Source: Fusicatenibacter sp.
GTDB lineage: Bacteria > Bacillota > Clostridia > Lachnospirales > Lachnospiraceae
Reading direction: 5' to 3'
NCBI GenBank assembly: GCA_022766945.1
Contig: JALEOU010000054.1
Location: 1-55,335 of the forward strand
Length of the DNA: 55,335 bases
Shown in pieces: positions 26,715-35,891 of this stretch (position 1 is its first letter; the number at the start of each line of letters is the position of its first letter). Made by a program: the position numbers and the translations under genes. The notes below the pieces were generated by a model. That model searched no databases. It worked only from the letters and a program-made list of their open reading frames with translations, and was not told the origin of the DNA.

Positions 26715-26743
26715 TTGAGTAAATCTGAAAAATATATGATAAT
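26715..26743 (+). promoter_or_regulatory. Promoter of the AraC-type regulator
   Basis: TTGAGT (26715-26720), 17-bp spacer and GATAAT (26738-26743), followed by a 5' leader of about 60 nt. The leftward promoter for the symporter must lie in the same 230-bp gap but has no clear boxes, which fits an activator-dependent promoter. Confidence 0.45.
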
Positions 26744-26812
26744 GAAAATGAGTGAGGGGACAAGTGAGCATAAAGTCCCAAATCATCCATCGAAAGATAA
26801 GGAGTAACTGCT

Positions 26813-28114
26813 ATGGAATACGACAGTGTCCTGAATTATGTCAAAACTGTATTGGGAAATATGCACATTCCATTTGTCTTGTGCGAAGCCCCATTTGATC
26901 ATTTACCCAAAATTGATTTCGGACTTCGCGAACATCTCTTCTGTGATTATGATGATATCCAGATTGCTCAGGATTTTGTCAAAACCTGCCGGGAGCGGAC
27001 ACTGTATTATTTTACCGATGCCTATCTTTGCAGCTATGCCTATCTGAAACTTCCTGATCCGCAAAAACAGCAGATTCTCATTGTTGGACCTTATACATCT
27101 ATAAAAATAACAGAAAGCAACTATGCAAACATTTTAGATACTCTTCCCATCCAAGGAGATCTTTCTTCTTTCCTAAAAACTTACTATTACCAGATTGCCT
27201 ATGCGGGTTCCGAATCCCTGCTGAAAAATCTGATCAATACACTTGCAGAAACCATCTGGGGAGGATCCGGTCATTATAACGTATGTAAGGCATCCCAGCG
27301 CCTCTCCTCTCACGATCTCTCCTGTCGCAAAAAACAGAGTGGAAAGGAGACTGCCGATCAGACTTCATTCGCCATGTCCGAATCACCGGGACTGATCGAA
27401 GCGCGCTGCAGGTTTGAAAATCAGTGCATGCATGCAGTCAGCCAGGGAAATACCTCTCTCGTAGACAAACTTCTGGCAAACCAGGATGAAATAAGGTATA
27501 TTCCCAGGTTTTCCCGTACACTTGACGAATACAAATACTATCTCAAGACATTCAATACGCTGCTTCGAAAAGCTGCTGAACAGGGAATTGTGCATCCGGT
27601 TTTTATTCGGCACCTCTCGCTGGAATACGACAAAAAAATCGATGCACTGATCTCGCTTTCGGACCATTCTTTAGAAAGAAGTATGCTGTACGATTACTGT
27701 CTTCTGGTTCAAAATCATTCCTGTAAAAACTATTCTCCGATTGTCCAGAAGGTAATCCACCAGATTCATCTGTCATTGACTGATGAGCTGAATCTTGGAC
27801 TTCTCTCAAAGCAATTCTGCGTCAGTGCCGGATATCTTTCCATGTTGTTCAAAAAGGAAACCGGAGTAACTCTGACAAGTTATATCAGCCGGAGAAGAAT
27901 CGAACTTGCCACTTATTATCTAGAAACAACCAATCTGCAGATTCAGGAAATTGCCGTCTGCTGCGGAATCCATGATATCAATTATTTTACAAGATTGTTC
28001 AAAAAAAATACCGGAATGACTCCAAGAGAATACCGAAATGTAGTTTTGCACTCCAAAGCCGGAAAGAATATGGAAAAGAACCACGATCAAAAAAGTACCT
28101 TGGTCTTTTTCTAA
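26813..28114 (+). CDS. AraC-family transcriptional regulator
   Basis: 433 residues. The C-terminal 100 residues hold the double helix-turn-helix: LGLLSKQFCVSAGYLSMLFK and IQEIAVCCGIHDINYFTRLF, ending with the family tail GMTPREYR. The N-terminal 300 residues show no cupin or receiver motif I can name and are presumably the sensing part. AAGGAG precedes the ATG. Its divergent position suggests it activates the symporter and GH3 genes. Confidence 0.87.
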   Translation: MEYDSVLNYVKTVLGNMHIPFVLCEAPFDHLPKIDFGLREHLFCDYDDIQIAQDFVKTCRERTLYYFTDAYLCSYAYLKLPDPQKQQILIVGPYTSIKITESNYANILDTLPIQGDLSSFLKTYYYQIAYAGSESLLKNLINTLAETIWGGSGHYNVCKASQRLSSHDLSCRKKQSGKETADQTSFAMSESPGLIEARCRFENQCMHAVSQGNTSLVDKLLANQDEIRYIPRFSRTLDEYKYYLKTFNTLLRKAAEQGIVHPVFIRHLSLEYDKKIDALISLSDHSLERSMLYDYCLLVQNHSCKNYSPIVQKVIHQIHLSLTDELNLGLLSKQFCVSAGYLSMLFKKETGVTLTSYISRRRIELATYYLETTNLQIQEIAVCCGIHDINYFTRLFKKNTGMTPREYRNVVLHSKAGKNMEKNHDQKSTLVFF

Positions 28115-28127
28115 GTATACGAAAACA

Positions 28128-28168
28128 ACAAAGAAGCATCTCACAGGTCATTTGAGATGCTTCTTTGT
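28128..28168. terminator. Bidirectional intrinsic terminator
   Basis: ACAAAGAAGCATCTCA and TGAGATGCTTCTTTGT form a perfect 16-bp stem with a 9-nt loop between the convergent AraC and MATE genes. Confidence 0.85.
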
Positions 28169-28181
28169 GTGTACACTTTGT

Positions 28182-29582
28182 TTATTTTCTTTTATGCTTT
28201 TCCAGAAACGCGGGAAGTGCAGATAGTCCCTGTTCGGTAACGGGTTTCACCCACTTTCCGGAATACATATGAATCTGCATCAGTACAAATCGAATCGGTT
28301 CATCAATATAGCAGCAGGCAAATACGAGAAGGAACGGTGCATGCCACACAAGTCCCATCAGACAGACACATGGCAGTACCATAACATACATGAACGTGAT
28401 TTCCAGTACCGTTCCGTACGTAGCATCTCCTGCTGACCGATAGGTATCATTCTGCACCCAGTTACACATTCGGATGACTGCGGCAACACAATAAATCATC
28501 AGCAGACCGGATCCAATTCGCAGTGATTCGCCCGAGAGGCTCATCGCCATAAGTACCGGCGTTTTCACTCCCAGAAGAATCAGGCAGATGAGAAAGATAC
28601 ATCCGCCGCAGAGATAGACAAGACGCTTCGCTCTTTCATAAGCATCATCCAGTTCCCCGGCACCAACGCTCTTGCCCACAAGAACGGAAGCAGCATTGGA
28701 GAATCCGGCAAAGAATCCAATTACCAGTCCTTCCAGTGTTCGGAAAACAGCAACCGCAGCGATTGCCTCCTCTGACTGCCGTCCGATTACAATGTTGATT
28801 ACCATATTCCCCACACCGATCAGGAGTTCATTGCAAATAATGGGGAAACACTTGATAATGTATGCTTTCAGATAGGCCCTTGTCCACTTAAAATGTTTAC
28901 GTATATGAAAAATATAGGGATAATGCTGCGCCCGGGCAAGAATGAGAATCACCAGCAGGTTCACTGCCGCTGCACAGGTAGTTGCCAGAGCGGCACCCTG
29001 GATTCCCATTGCGGGAAATCCCAGTTTTCCATAAATGAAGATCCAGTTCAGTAAAATATTGGTAGACACAGATGCAATTGCGGCAACCAACGGAATCCTC
29101 ACACGTTCCGTTGAGCGCAGCAGAGCACTCATCGCCATTGACAGGATCTGCATCGGATATGCAAATCCAATAATACGCAGATAGGTAATTCCTATTTTCT
29201 GAATCGCAGTCTTGTCTGTATAGATACGCATCACCGTACCCGGCAAAAACAATGCCAAACAGGCAAAAATCACTGCCACCGTCATCATAAACATCAATGT
29301 CATACCGTAGGAACGGTCAATGCCGTCATCATCCTTCGCTCCCCAGTACTGAGAGAAGAACAACATTCCTCCTCCCACGAAACCCCAGTAGCAGGAAAAC
29401 ATCAGTGAAGAAAACTGGGCACACAGCCCAACTGCACCGACCGATGTCTCTCCCAGCGGAGCGATCATCATCGTATCCACCATACTTCCTGTGGTAGTCA
29501 GAAGATTCTGCAAGGCCACCGGAATCGCGATCACTGCCAGGTTTTTGAGAAATGTTTTCCACGGAAACCGTTTTTTCTCCAT
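28182..29582 (-). CDS. MATE-family efflux transporter
   Basis: Twelve-helix exporter of 466 residues that couples drug or metabolite export to sodium or proton entry. Two homologous halves are apparent; MATE marks include the N-terminal QNLLTTTGSMVDTMMIAPLG and ALLRSTERVRIPL. I start at the ATG at 29582, 9 nt after GGGGG; an in-frame upstream ATG would add seven residues without a better ribosome site. Substrate unknown. Confidence 0.88.
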   Translation of the reverse strand: MEKKRFPWKTFLKNLAVIAIPVALQNLLTTTGSMVDTMMIAPLGETSVGAVGLCAQFSSLMFSCYWGFVGGGMLFFSQYWGAKDDDGIDRSYGMTLMFMMTVAVIFACLALFLPGTVMRIYTDKTAIQKIGITYLRIIGFAYPMQILSMAMSALLRSTERVRIPLVAAIASVSTNILLNWIFIYGKLGFPAMGIQGAALATTCAAAVNLLVILILARAQHYPYIFHIRKHFKWTRAYLKAYIIKCFPIICNELLIGVGNMVINIVIGRQSEEAIAAVAVFRTLEGLVIGFFAGFSNAASVLVGKSVGAGELDDAYERAKRLVYLCGGCIFLICLILLGVKTPVLMAMSLSGESLRIGSGLLMIYCVAAVIRMCNWVQNDTYRSAGDATYGTVLEITFMYVMVLPCVCLMGLVWHAPFLLVFACCYIDEPIRFVLMQIHMYSGKWVKPVTEQGLSALPAFLEKHKRK

Positions 29583-29660
29583 GTATATTATCCCCCTTGT
29601 CACATGCTGCCACGGTATGGAACGGATTCTTTGTTCTTATCTTCACACCGCATGATTCAA

Positions 29661-29689
29661 AGTATATACAGACGTCGAATATTTGTCAA
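29661..29689 (-). promoter_or_regulatory. Promoter of the MATE gene at 28182-29582
   Basis: TTGACA (29689-29684), 17-bp spacer and TATACT (29666-29661) on the minus strand, giving a leader of about 70 nt. Confidence 0.72.
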
Positions 29690-29716
29690 TCAGAAAACTT
29701 TTTTCTTCGACTTCTT

Positions 29717-29744
29717 TTGACATTTTTCTTTTTCAATCTATAGT
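29717..29744 (+). promoter_or_regulatory. Promoter of the 95-residue orphan gene
   Basis: TTGACA (29717-29722), 16-bp spacer and TATAGT (29739-29744); an overlapping TATAAT at 29744-29749 has a 21-bp spacer. It is divergent to the MATE promoter. Confidence 0.5.
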
Positions 29745-29838
29745 ATAATGTTTTTTTCAACAAAGGAGAACGATTTGCTGCCAATTACGTGTCTGCATCG
29801 CCATCAGGAACTGCCGAACAAAGGAGGAGATATTTCCT

Positions 29839-30126
29839 ATGAATCAAAATGCTGAGATCCTCTATGATCTTATTAACGGCTTCCTGTCATCCTGTTTTCT
29901 TCCAGATGAACTGCAGGACATTCCGGATCTTTTTTCACCTGATCTGCCCTGCGGGAATGAGCTGGACATTATTTATCAAAAGCGTGCAGATCTTCTTTCA
30001 GAAGGTGTTTCTGAAAGTGATCTTGATGTCATTTTTGATGGTTTTGAGCGAATCATGCGGGAAATTGGGGGAAAAATGTATTCACTCGGAACCCAACATA
30101 TGGTATACCCATCAAATCCATATTAA
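29839..30126 (+). CDS. Conserved-looking 95-residue protein of unknown function
   Basis: I do not recognise this protein. It is soluble, acidic and mostly helical in appearance, beginning MNQNAEILYDLINGFLSS, with an acidic middle (DELQDIPDLFSPD) and a C-terminal segment of IFDGFERIMREIG type. AAGGAGG stands 10-12 nt before the ATG, a promoter lies upstream and a strong terminator about 150 nt downstream, so it has all the parts of a monocistronic gene. Nothing around it (MATE exporter, SpoIID-like protein) suggests a role. Confidence 0.7.
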   Translation: MNQNAEILYDLINGFLSSCFLPDELQDIPDLFSPDLPCGNELDIIYQKRADLLSEGVSESDLDVIFDGFERIMREIGGKMYSLGTQHMVYPSNPY

Positions 30127-30274
30127 TCAAAAGACATTCATTCATACCAGACACAATAGTTTAACACTGATGGACGCAGACTTATAAATACTTTGACGCG
30201 GATTGGCGTCTCACAGTCCGCAAAACAATCCTGTTATGCCGCAAAAACAACGGGCATTTCCGGTCAAAAACAAT

Positions 30275-30330
30275 GGAGAAGACACAAGAAAAGTTATGAT
30301 ATCCTGTCATTTTATGTCTTCTCCTGTTTT
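30275..30330. terminator. Bidirectional intrinsic terminator
   Basis: GGAGAAGACA (30275-30284) and TGTCTTCTCC (30315-30324) form a perfect stem, followed by TGTTTTT on the plus strand and ATTGTTTTT on the minus strand, between convergent genes. Confidence 0.8.
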
Positions 30331-30348
30331 TGGCTGTTTTCTGCAGTC

Positions 30349-31605
30349 TTATTGGAGTTCGGCAATTCTTGTCACTGCAACATAAATCGCCTGTATTTTG
30401 TACCAGGTTGGATAATCGACAATTCCGGAGACGGGAAGTCCGAAAAGTCTCTGAAAAGCTTCCACTGCCATCTTTGTGTCTTCTCCAAAATACCCGCTCT
30501 CCCCAATCTGCGGTATGGATGAGTACACCTCCCCAATCGTATTCAGCTGTTCCTGCATCTGAAGCACCTTCTGACCGGAAGATCCGATATCCAGATCCGT
30601 TCCTGGCCAGGAGGCAGGGATACCGGCGATCTCTTCCGCTGTATTGATGTACATATCCTCTCCATAATAGTTCCGGATAATCTCGATTGTGGAATACCCC
30701 TGATCTCCCAGCGCTTTTGATCCCCACTGACTAAGCCAGTCAGGGCAGCTGACGCGGTGTCCGTCACAATACTGGGTCAGAATCGGCTGACGGACATTTG
30801 GTCTGGAAAGATAATCCGCAAATACTTCATCTACTATGAGGGAAATACTGTCAAAAATATTTCTTCCATGAATCCATTTATGATCATAAGCAGTTGAGGA
30901 AGTAATCGTAAAATCATAGCCTTTATTCCGATACCATTCCGTATAAACCCGATTCAGTGTAAAAGACATAATTGCCAGTACATTCGCACGAATCGTCGCA
31001 TCCGGCCAGGTGGCATAGATTTCCGAACATGCCACATTTTTGATATAATCCCGGTAACGAACATAATAATCCCTTGCAGTAGAATCGGAAGGAGCTCCAT
31101 CATGCACCACCACATATTCCGGTACAACTACCCTTGAAAGAACAATCTCGCCGGTTTCATTGGTTGGTTTGATCTCATCCTCCGGGATTTTTTCCGGGTA
31201 CTCTCCAAAGAGCGTGTGATCCGGAATCGAAATATCGTTAAAGGTATCTTCCGGTGTCAACGGTTCCATCTCAACAGGTTGTATGGACTGCTGTCCGGAC
31301 AAAAGTTCCGAACCGGTAACTTCCACCGTCGCAAATCCTTCCGCTTCAATCTTAATGGTATATTCCGAATACGGCTGATTTACATTTGGTGCGAGGCTGT
31401 ATTCCAGAGGAGGAGTCGCAAGTTCCAGATCCGGAGTCCTGCCATTATCGTCTGTGGTAATCTGTTCCAGGATACGGCCCGGTTCCCCGGAATAAGAAAC
31501 GGAAACTTTCGCTCCCTCGATCGGTCTCGACTGTATTCTGGAATTTACCCAGATCTGTAAATTTCCTCTGTCCGGTTGATCCTGCTGCATTCGTAACTGC
31601 GCCAT
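30349..31605 (-). CDS. SpoIID-like domain protein with C-terminal peptidoglycan-binding domain
   Basis: 418 residues with no obvious signal peptide. The first 110 residues form a beta-rich domain. A SpoIID/LytB-like region follows (about 165-320): YIKNVACSEIYATWP, then CDGHRVSCPDWLSQWGSKAL, the segment where SpoIID proteins carry their active-site residues. The last 80 residues are a PG_binding_1 repeat (GSSGQKVLQMQEQL, GYFGEDTKMAVEAFQRLFGL). This architecture is common in spore-forming Clostridia and points to cell-wall remodelling. Its Shine-Dalgarno (GTGAGG) lies in the 3' arm of the terminator hairpin at 31608-31661. Confidence 0.8.
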   Translation of the reverse strand: MAQLRMQQDQPDRGNLQIWVNSRIQSRPIEGAKVSVSYSGEPGRILEQITTDDNGRTPDLELATPPLEYSLAPNVNQPYSEYTIKIEAEGFATVEVTGSELLSGQQSIQPVEMEPLTPEDTFNDISIPDHTLFGEYPEKIPEDEIKPTNETGEIVLSRVVVPEYVVVHDGAPSDSTARDYYVRYRDYIKNVACSEIYATWPDATIRANVLAIMSFTLNRVYTEWYRNKGYDFTITSSTAYDHKWIHGRNIFDSISLIVDEVFADYLSRPNVRQPILTQYCDGHRVSCPDWLSQWGSKALGDQGYSTIEIIRNYYGEDMYINTAEEIAGIPASWPGTDLDIGSSGQKVLQMQEQLNTIGEVYSSIPQIGESGYFGEDTKMAVEAFQRLFGLPVSGIVDYPTWYKIQAIYVAVTRIAELQ

Positions 31606-31607
31606 AG

Positions 31608-31661
31608 AAAAACCTCACGTATTCTGCATTCCTTTTACAGTATGCAGACCGTGAGGTTTTT
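31608..31661. terminator. Terminator hairpin overlapping the start of the SpoIID-like gene
   Basis: AAAAACCTCACG pairs with CGTGAGGTTTTT, with a second inner stem ATTCTGCAT/ATGCAGA. It ends the rseP operon on the minus strand, and its 3' arm contains the ribosome site of the next gene. Confidence 0.75.
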
Positions 31662-31722
31662 GTTCCATTCTCTATGACAGACTTCTCTGCTATATATCAT
31701 ATGAGATGCCCGGCAAATAGTA

Positions 31723-33012
31723 CTACAAAATTCTCTGAACATCATGGATCATCACATAGACCATCAAAACCATGAGAAGCACAAGACCGGCAAAATGAAT
31801 CATTCCCTCCACATCTCTCTTCACCGGTTTTCTTCGGATCGCCTCAATCACCAGGAATACCAGCCGTCCGCCATCCAGTGCCGGAAGGGGAAGCAGATTC
31901 ATCACTCCAAGGTTGGAGGAAAGGAGAATTACCATGTTGAGCATTGTCATAAAAGTTACCAGTGCCCCCTGAGACTTCACATCATCATAAACAGTACCGA
32001 TCGTGTCCACAACACCTACCGGTCCGGACAGATCATTCACCGAATATTGTCCCGTTAGCAGCATGCCGACACTTTCAATCACGGTTTTCACCCAGTATTT
32101 TACTTCCAGAAAACTGTATTTGAGGACACCAAGCGGCGGCTGCTTTTCCCTGAGCTGGTAACCAAAACCGACACTGGCATAGGTGCTTTCCACAGGTGTA
32201 ATCACAGCTTCTTTTTCGATGCCGCTGTGCTCATACCCCACCGTAACCGGTTCAGTGCTTAAAGGATGCTCCTGAAGATAAGCCTGGAACTCTTCCATAT
32301 TTGCAATCTTTGTTCCGTCCAGAGACTTTAAAATATCCCCGGCAAGAATACCGGATTCTGCCATTGGCATCTCCTGCTGCACATAGGTAATTTCAAGGCC
32401 GCGATCAGAATCATCATAGTTGAAACCCATCATATATTTCGTCGTAGTAACCGGCTGGTAAGTGATCGTCTTTTTCTCTCCGTCCCGCTTGATCTCCAGT
32501 GTGATTTCGTCCACAGGAATTCCACGCAGATTCATCTCATAGGACAACTCTTTTCCAAGAGAAATGTGTTTCCCTTCATACTCGGTAATTACATCTCCCG
32601 CCATCAGCCCTGCTGCTTCCTCAGGCGACCCTTCCGCCACCTCAGTCACACGGGCCGGCGCACTTCCGGCATAACTGATCACAATCACAGCTGCACAGAA
32701 AGCAAGAAACAGATTGAACATGGGTCCTGCAGCCACCACTGCGATCCTTGCACCCACCGATTTACTGTTAAAAGTACCTTCCCCCTCCTCTTCGCCGTCT
32801 TCTCCAAGCATCTGGCAGGCTCCTCCAAAAGGCAAAAGCTTCAGAGAATACACCGTGCCGCCTTTTTCTGTCTTTACAATCGTCGGTCCAAAGCCAATGG
32901 AAAATTCCGTCACGGTGATGTGATTGGCCTTTGCCAAAAGGAAATGTCCCAGCTCATGGATGATAACCGTCAGTCCAAAGATCAATACGGCGATCAGGAT
33001 TTTTACTATCAT
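31723..33012 (-). CDS. rseP: RseP-type site-2 intramembrane metalloprotease
   Basis: Membrane zinc protease of 429 residues that cuts transmembrane anti-sigma factors or signal peptides. The zinc site is HELGH (19-23) in the first helix, and the third ligand is in LPALDGGRLVF near the C-terminus. Two PDZ-like domains lie between (EGSPEEAAGLMAGD and ESGILAGDILKSLDG). Last gene of the pyrH-to-rseP run. Confidence 0.93.
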   Translation of the reverse strand: MIVKILIAVLIFGLTVIIHELGHFLLAKANHITVTEFSIGFGPTIVKTEKGGTVYSLKLLPFGGACQMLGEDGEEEGEGTFNSKSVGARIAVVAAGPMFNLFLAFCAAVIVISYAGSAPARVTEVAEGSPEEAAGLMAGDVITEYEGKHISLGKELSYEMNLRGIPVDEITLEIKRDGEKKTITYQPVTTTKYMMGFNYDDSDRGLEITYVQQEMPMAESGILAGDILKSLDGTKIANMEEFQAYLQEHPLSTEPVTVGYEHSGIEKEAVITPVESTYASVGFGYQLREKQPPLGVLKYSFLEVKYWVKTVIESVGMLLTGQYSVNDLSGPVGVVDTIGTVYDDVKSQGALVTFMTMLNMVILLSSNLGVMNLLPLPALDGGRLVFLVIEAIRRKPVKRDVEGMIHFAGLVLLMVLMVYVMIHDVQRIL

Positions 33013-33076
33013 GCTGTCTTAGTCTCCCATCTTAAACATTTGATTGCTGTCTGATTTTTCGGGTAATCCATTTTTA

Positions 33077-34219
33077 TTAATATCTACCCGAAATCCACTC
33101 ATAAGTTTCCTGTTCTGCGTCAAGTATTTGTTCCAGATTTGGATGTTCCATTACCCGATGATGCTCCATGGCACCCGCAATTACATCATAGATATCCAAA
33201 AAGCTGATTTTACGTGCCAGAAACAATGCTACTGCCCTCTCGTTTGCCGCATTAAAGACAGTTGGCATGGAACCGCCTCTCTTGGAAGCCTCCATTGCCA
33301 TGGGCAGTCCCCGGAACGTTTCCATGTCAGGTTCTTCAAAGGTAATTTCCCGAAGTTTTGCAAAATCCAGACGATCTCCCGCCAGAAATCTCCGTTCCGG
33401 ATAATACAGTGCATACTGAATCGGCAGTTTCATATCCGGTGTTCCCATCTGCGCCATCACGGCACCATCCCGGAATTCTACCATCGAATGGATGATACTT
33501 TTTGGCTGAACAACCACCTGAATGCGATCCAGGTCTACTTCAAAAAGCCACTTTGCCTCCATAACTTCCAGTCCTTTGTTGACAAGGGTTGCGGAGTCAA
33601 TCGTAATCTTATGTCCCATCGACCAGTTGGGATGACGCAGCGCATCTTCAACCGTAACATGCAGAAGATCTTTTCTTTTTTTACCCCGGAAAGGACCACC
33701 GGATGCGGTGATCAGAAGCTTTGCAATCTCTTCCTTCTTTTCTCCGTTCAGACACTGAAAAATTGCGGAATGTTCACTGTCTACCGGAAAGATACGTACA
33801 CCACATTCCTCTGCCAGCGGCATGATCAGATGACCGGCAGTTACCAGTGTTTCCTTATTTGCCAGGGCAATATCTTTTCCCGCTTTCATAGCTGCTATTG
33901 TCGGACGAATTCCGATCATTCCAACGATAGCGGTTACCAGAATCTCACTTTCCGGAAGACATGCCAGTTCCAGCATTCCCTCCATTCCACAGGATACTGT
34001 AACATTCAGGTCACGAATGCGGCTGCGAAGCTGTGCCGCTTTCTCTTCATTTTCCATCACCGCAAATCCCGGATGAAATTCCCGGATCTGCTGCTCCATC
34101 AGGTCAACATTGCTCCCTGCTCCAAGTCCAACCACCTGAAGATCCCCGTTCGCTCTAGCCACATCCAGTGTCTGAGTGCCGATGGAACCGGTGGAACCAA
34201 GGATTGCTATTTTTTTCAT
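33077..34219 (-). CDS. dxr: 1-deoxy-D-xylulose 5-phosphate reductoisomerase
   Basis: Second step of the MEP isoprenoid pathway; NADPH-dependent enzyme of 380 residues. The nucleotide loop is ILGSTGSIGTQTLDV (about 5-19), metal and substrate residues are in PVDSEHSAIFQ and ASGGPFRG, and NWSMGHKITIDSATLVNKGLE is the family signature. I start at the ATG at 34219, 10 nt after GGGAG. The next gene upstream, uppS, uses the isoprenoids made by this route. Confidence 0.95.
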   Translation of the reverse strand: MKKIAILGSTGSIGTQTLDVARANGDLQVVGLGAGSNVDLMEQQIREFHPGFAVMENEEKAAQLRSRIRDLNVTVSCGMEGMLELACLPESEILVTAIVGMIGIRPTIAAMKAGKDIALANKETLVTAGHLIMPLAEECGVRIFPVDSEHSAIFQCLNGEKKEEIAKLLITASGGPFRGKKRKDLLHVTVEDALRHPNWSMGHKITIDSATLVNKGLEVMEAKWLFEVDLDRIQVVVQPKSIIHSMVEFRDGAVMAQMGTPDMKLPIQYALYYPERRFLAGDRLDFAKLREITFEEPDMETFRGLPMAMEASKRGGSMPTVFNAANERAVALFLARKISFLDIYDVIAGAMEHHRVMEHPNLEQILDAEQETYEWISGRY

Positions 34220-34280
34220 TTTTTCTGCATCTCCCATTTTTCGTTCAAAGTATCAGCCGATATACCTTTATCCAGAATCT

Positions 34281-35072
34281 TCAGCGCATCAGCAATACAG
34301 ACAGATAGTAAATGATCGGAGCTGTAAAAATCACGCTGTCAAAACGGTCCAGAATACCTCCGTGACCGGGAATCAGTTTTCCATAATCCTTAATCTCCTG
34401 ATTTCTCTTAATCGCCGATGCCGCCAGATCTCCAACCATGGAAATCAGCGCACCTGCGCCACAGATCAGACCATATTCGAAGGCCCCACCCTTTGTCGCA
34501 AGCGCATAAATAACACCAAGCAATACGGCACCCACAACACCTCCTATTGCACCTTCTACCGATTTCTTCGGACTCAAAACAGGAGCCATCTTATGTTTGC
34601 CAAACAACACACCCACGCAATAGGCACAGGTATCACATCCCCACGAGCACAGGAAAATCAGCCATACATGAAACTTTCCTCCTTCCAGCATCCTGGTCTG
34701 GTACACAAAAGAAAGCATTACTCCCACATAGATGATGCCGAAAAACGCTGCCATTACCTGATTGGCATGATAGGTGGGATAGGTAAACACGTAAACCGCC
34801 ATAATCAGCACCAGATCCAGGATCAGCGCCATCATAGGATACATCGGATCCTGCGGCAGCAGAGACAAATAAAAAATCAGTACACCTGCATATCCGGTCA
34901 CTTCCAGAAGATTAAATTTCCCTTTCCTGACCTTCATTGCTTTGTAAAGCTCCATGAGTCCGATCACAGACAGACAGAGCACTGTCATAAAAAGCACAAT
35001 CCCGCCGCTGCAGATGGTAAGCAATGCCACAAGTACCAGCACGATCCCGCTTATGAGTCTCGTCTTAAACAT
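34281..35072 (-). CDS. cdsA: Phosphatidate cytidylyltransferase
   Basis: Makes CDP-diacylglycerol for phospholipid synthesis. 263 residues with about eight membrane helices. The family signature is near the C-terminus: SAIKRNQEIKDYGKLIPGHG followed by GILDRFDS. It starts 6 nt after uppS. Confidence 0.94.
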   Translation of the reverse strand: MFKTRLISGIVLVLVALLTICSGGIVLFMTVLCLSVIGLMELYKAMKVRKGKFNLLEVTGYAGVLIFYLSLLPQDPMYPMMALILDLVLIMAVYVFTYPTYHANQVMAAFFGIIYVGVMLSFVYQTRMLEGGKFHVWLIFLCSWGCDTCAYCVGVLFGKHKMAPVLSPKKSVEGAIGGVVGAVLLGVIYALATKGGAFEYGLICGAGALISMVGDLAASAIKRNQEIKDYGKLIPGHGGILDRFDSVIFTAPIIYYLSVLLMR

Positions 35073-35078
35073 GACTTT

Positions 35079-35813
35079 TTATTCCTCCTTTACACCGCCG
35101 TATCTTCGGTCTCTTCTATTATACTGTTCAATAGCTTTTCTCAATTCTTCCTCGTGAAAATCCGGCCACGGTACATCCGTAAAATAAAACTCTGTATAGG
35201 CCAGCTGCCAGAGCAGATAATTCGAAAGGCGCTGTTCACCACTGGTACGGATCAACAGATCCGGATCCGGAATTCCTGCTGTGTCAAGATAACTCTCAAA
35301 CAATGCTTCTGTCATTTTTCCATCTTCAAAACCGTCTTTCGGAAGCCGTCCGTCCCTGGCATCCGAAATCATGCGGGTCATCCCCCGGAGTATCTCATCT
35401 CTGGAGCCATAATTCATGGCAATCTGGAAAAACATCTGATCGTAATCTTTGGAGCAGTCCTCCAATATATGAATGCTCTCCTGAATATCCTGCGGAAATG
35501 CGGACGGATCACCTATGATGCGTACTCTCATCTGATTTTTATGAGCCTTTTTGATACAGCGTTTCAAATACTGGCGGAACAATTTCATCAACCCTTCCAC
35601 TTCATCCCTGGAACGTTTCCAGTTCTCTGTGGAGAAAGCGTAGACCGTCAGATATTTCACCCCCATATCTTTGATGACAACACACATTTTTTCCAGATTA
35701 TCACAGCCGACAATATGGCCATAGCCTCTTGGCATTCCTCTTCTTTTTGCCCATCTGCCATTGCCATCCAGAATGATAGCGATGTGATTGGGCACTCTAA
35801 GTTCATTTTCCAT
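35079..35813 (-). CDS. uppS: Undecaprenyl (isoprenyl) diphosphate synthase
   Basis: Cis-prenyltransferase that makes the lipid carrier for peptidoglycan; 244 residues. The active site IAIILDGNGRWAKRRG contains catalytic D16, N18 and R20; further family marks are YAFSTENWKRS and the C-terminal RTSGEQRLSNYLLWQ. I start at the ATG at 35813, after GGGAGG; an open extension runs 26 codons into the frr-uppS gap without its own site. Confidence 0.95.
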   Translation of the reverse strand: MENELRVPNHIAIILDGNGRWAKRRGMPRGYGHIVGCDNLEKMCVVIKDMGVKYLTVYAFSTENWKRSRDEVEGLMKLFRQYLKRCIKKAHKNQMRVRIIGDPSAFPQDIQESIHILEDCSKDYDQMFFQIAMNYGSRDEILRGMTRMISDARDGRLPKDGFEDGKMTEALFESYLDTAGIPDPDLLIRTSGEQRLSNYLLWQLAYTEFYFTDVPWPDFHEEELRKAIEQYNRRDRRYGGVKEE

Positions 35814-35853
35814 GGTTACCTCCCTAAAGCCGCTCTCTCTGATATACGCAACA

Positions 35854-35877
35854 GGCTGCCTGCAGATACAGGCAGCC
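35854..35877 (-). promoter_or_regulatory. Hairpin between frr and uppS
   Basis: GGCTGCCTG and CAGGCAGCC form a perfect 9-bp stem with a 6-nt loop and no T-run on either side. It may mark a processing or stability site rather than a terminator. Confidence 0.45.
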
Positions 35878-35891
35878 CCACTCATTCTCAA

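Noticed and set aside
29600-29653. 17-residue ORF before the first MATE gene
   Set aside because: Its ATG would sit at about position +2 of the transcript without a ribosome site, and its stop is not coupled to the MATE start.
29775-29855. TTG-started 26-residue ORF overlapping the start of the 95-residue gene
   Set aside because: A ribosome site is present, but the start is TTG and the frame simply overlaps the stronger downstream gene; no pattern in the peptide.
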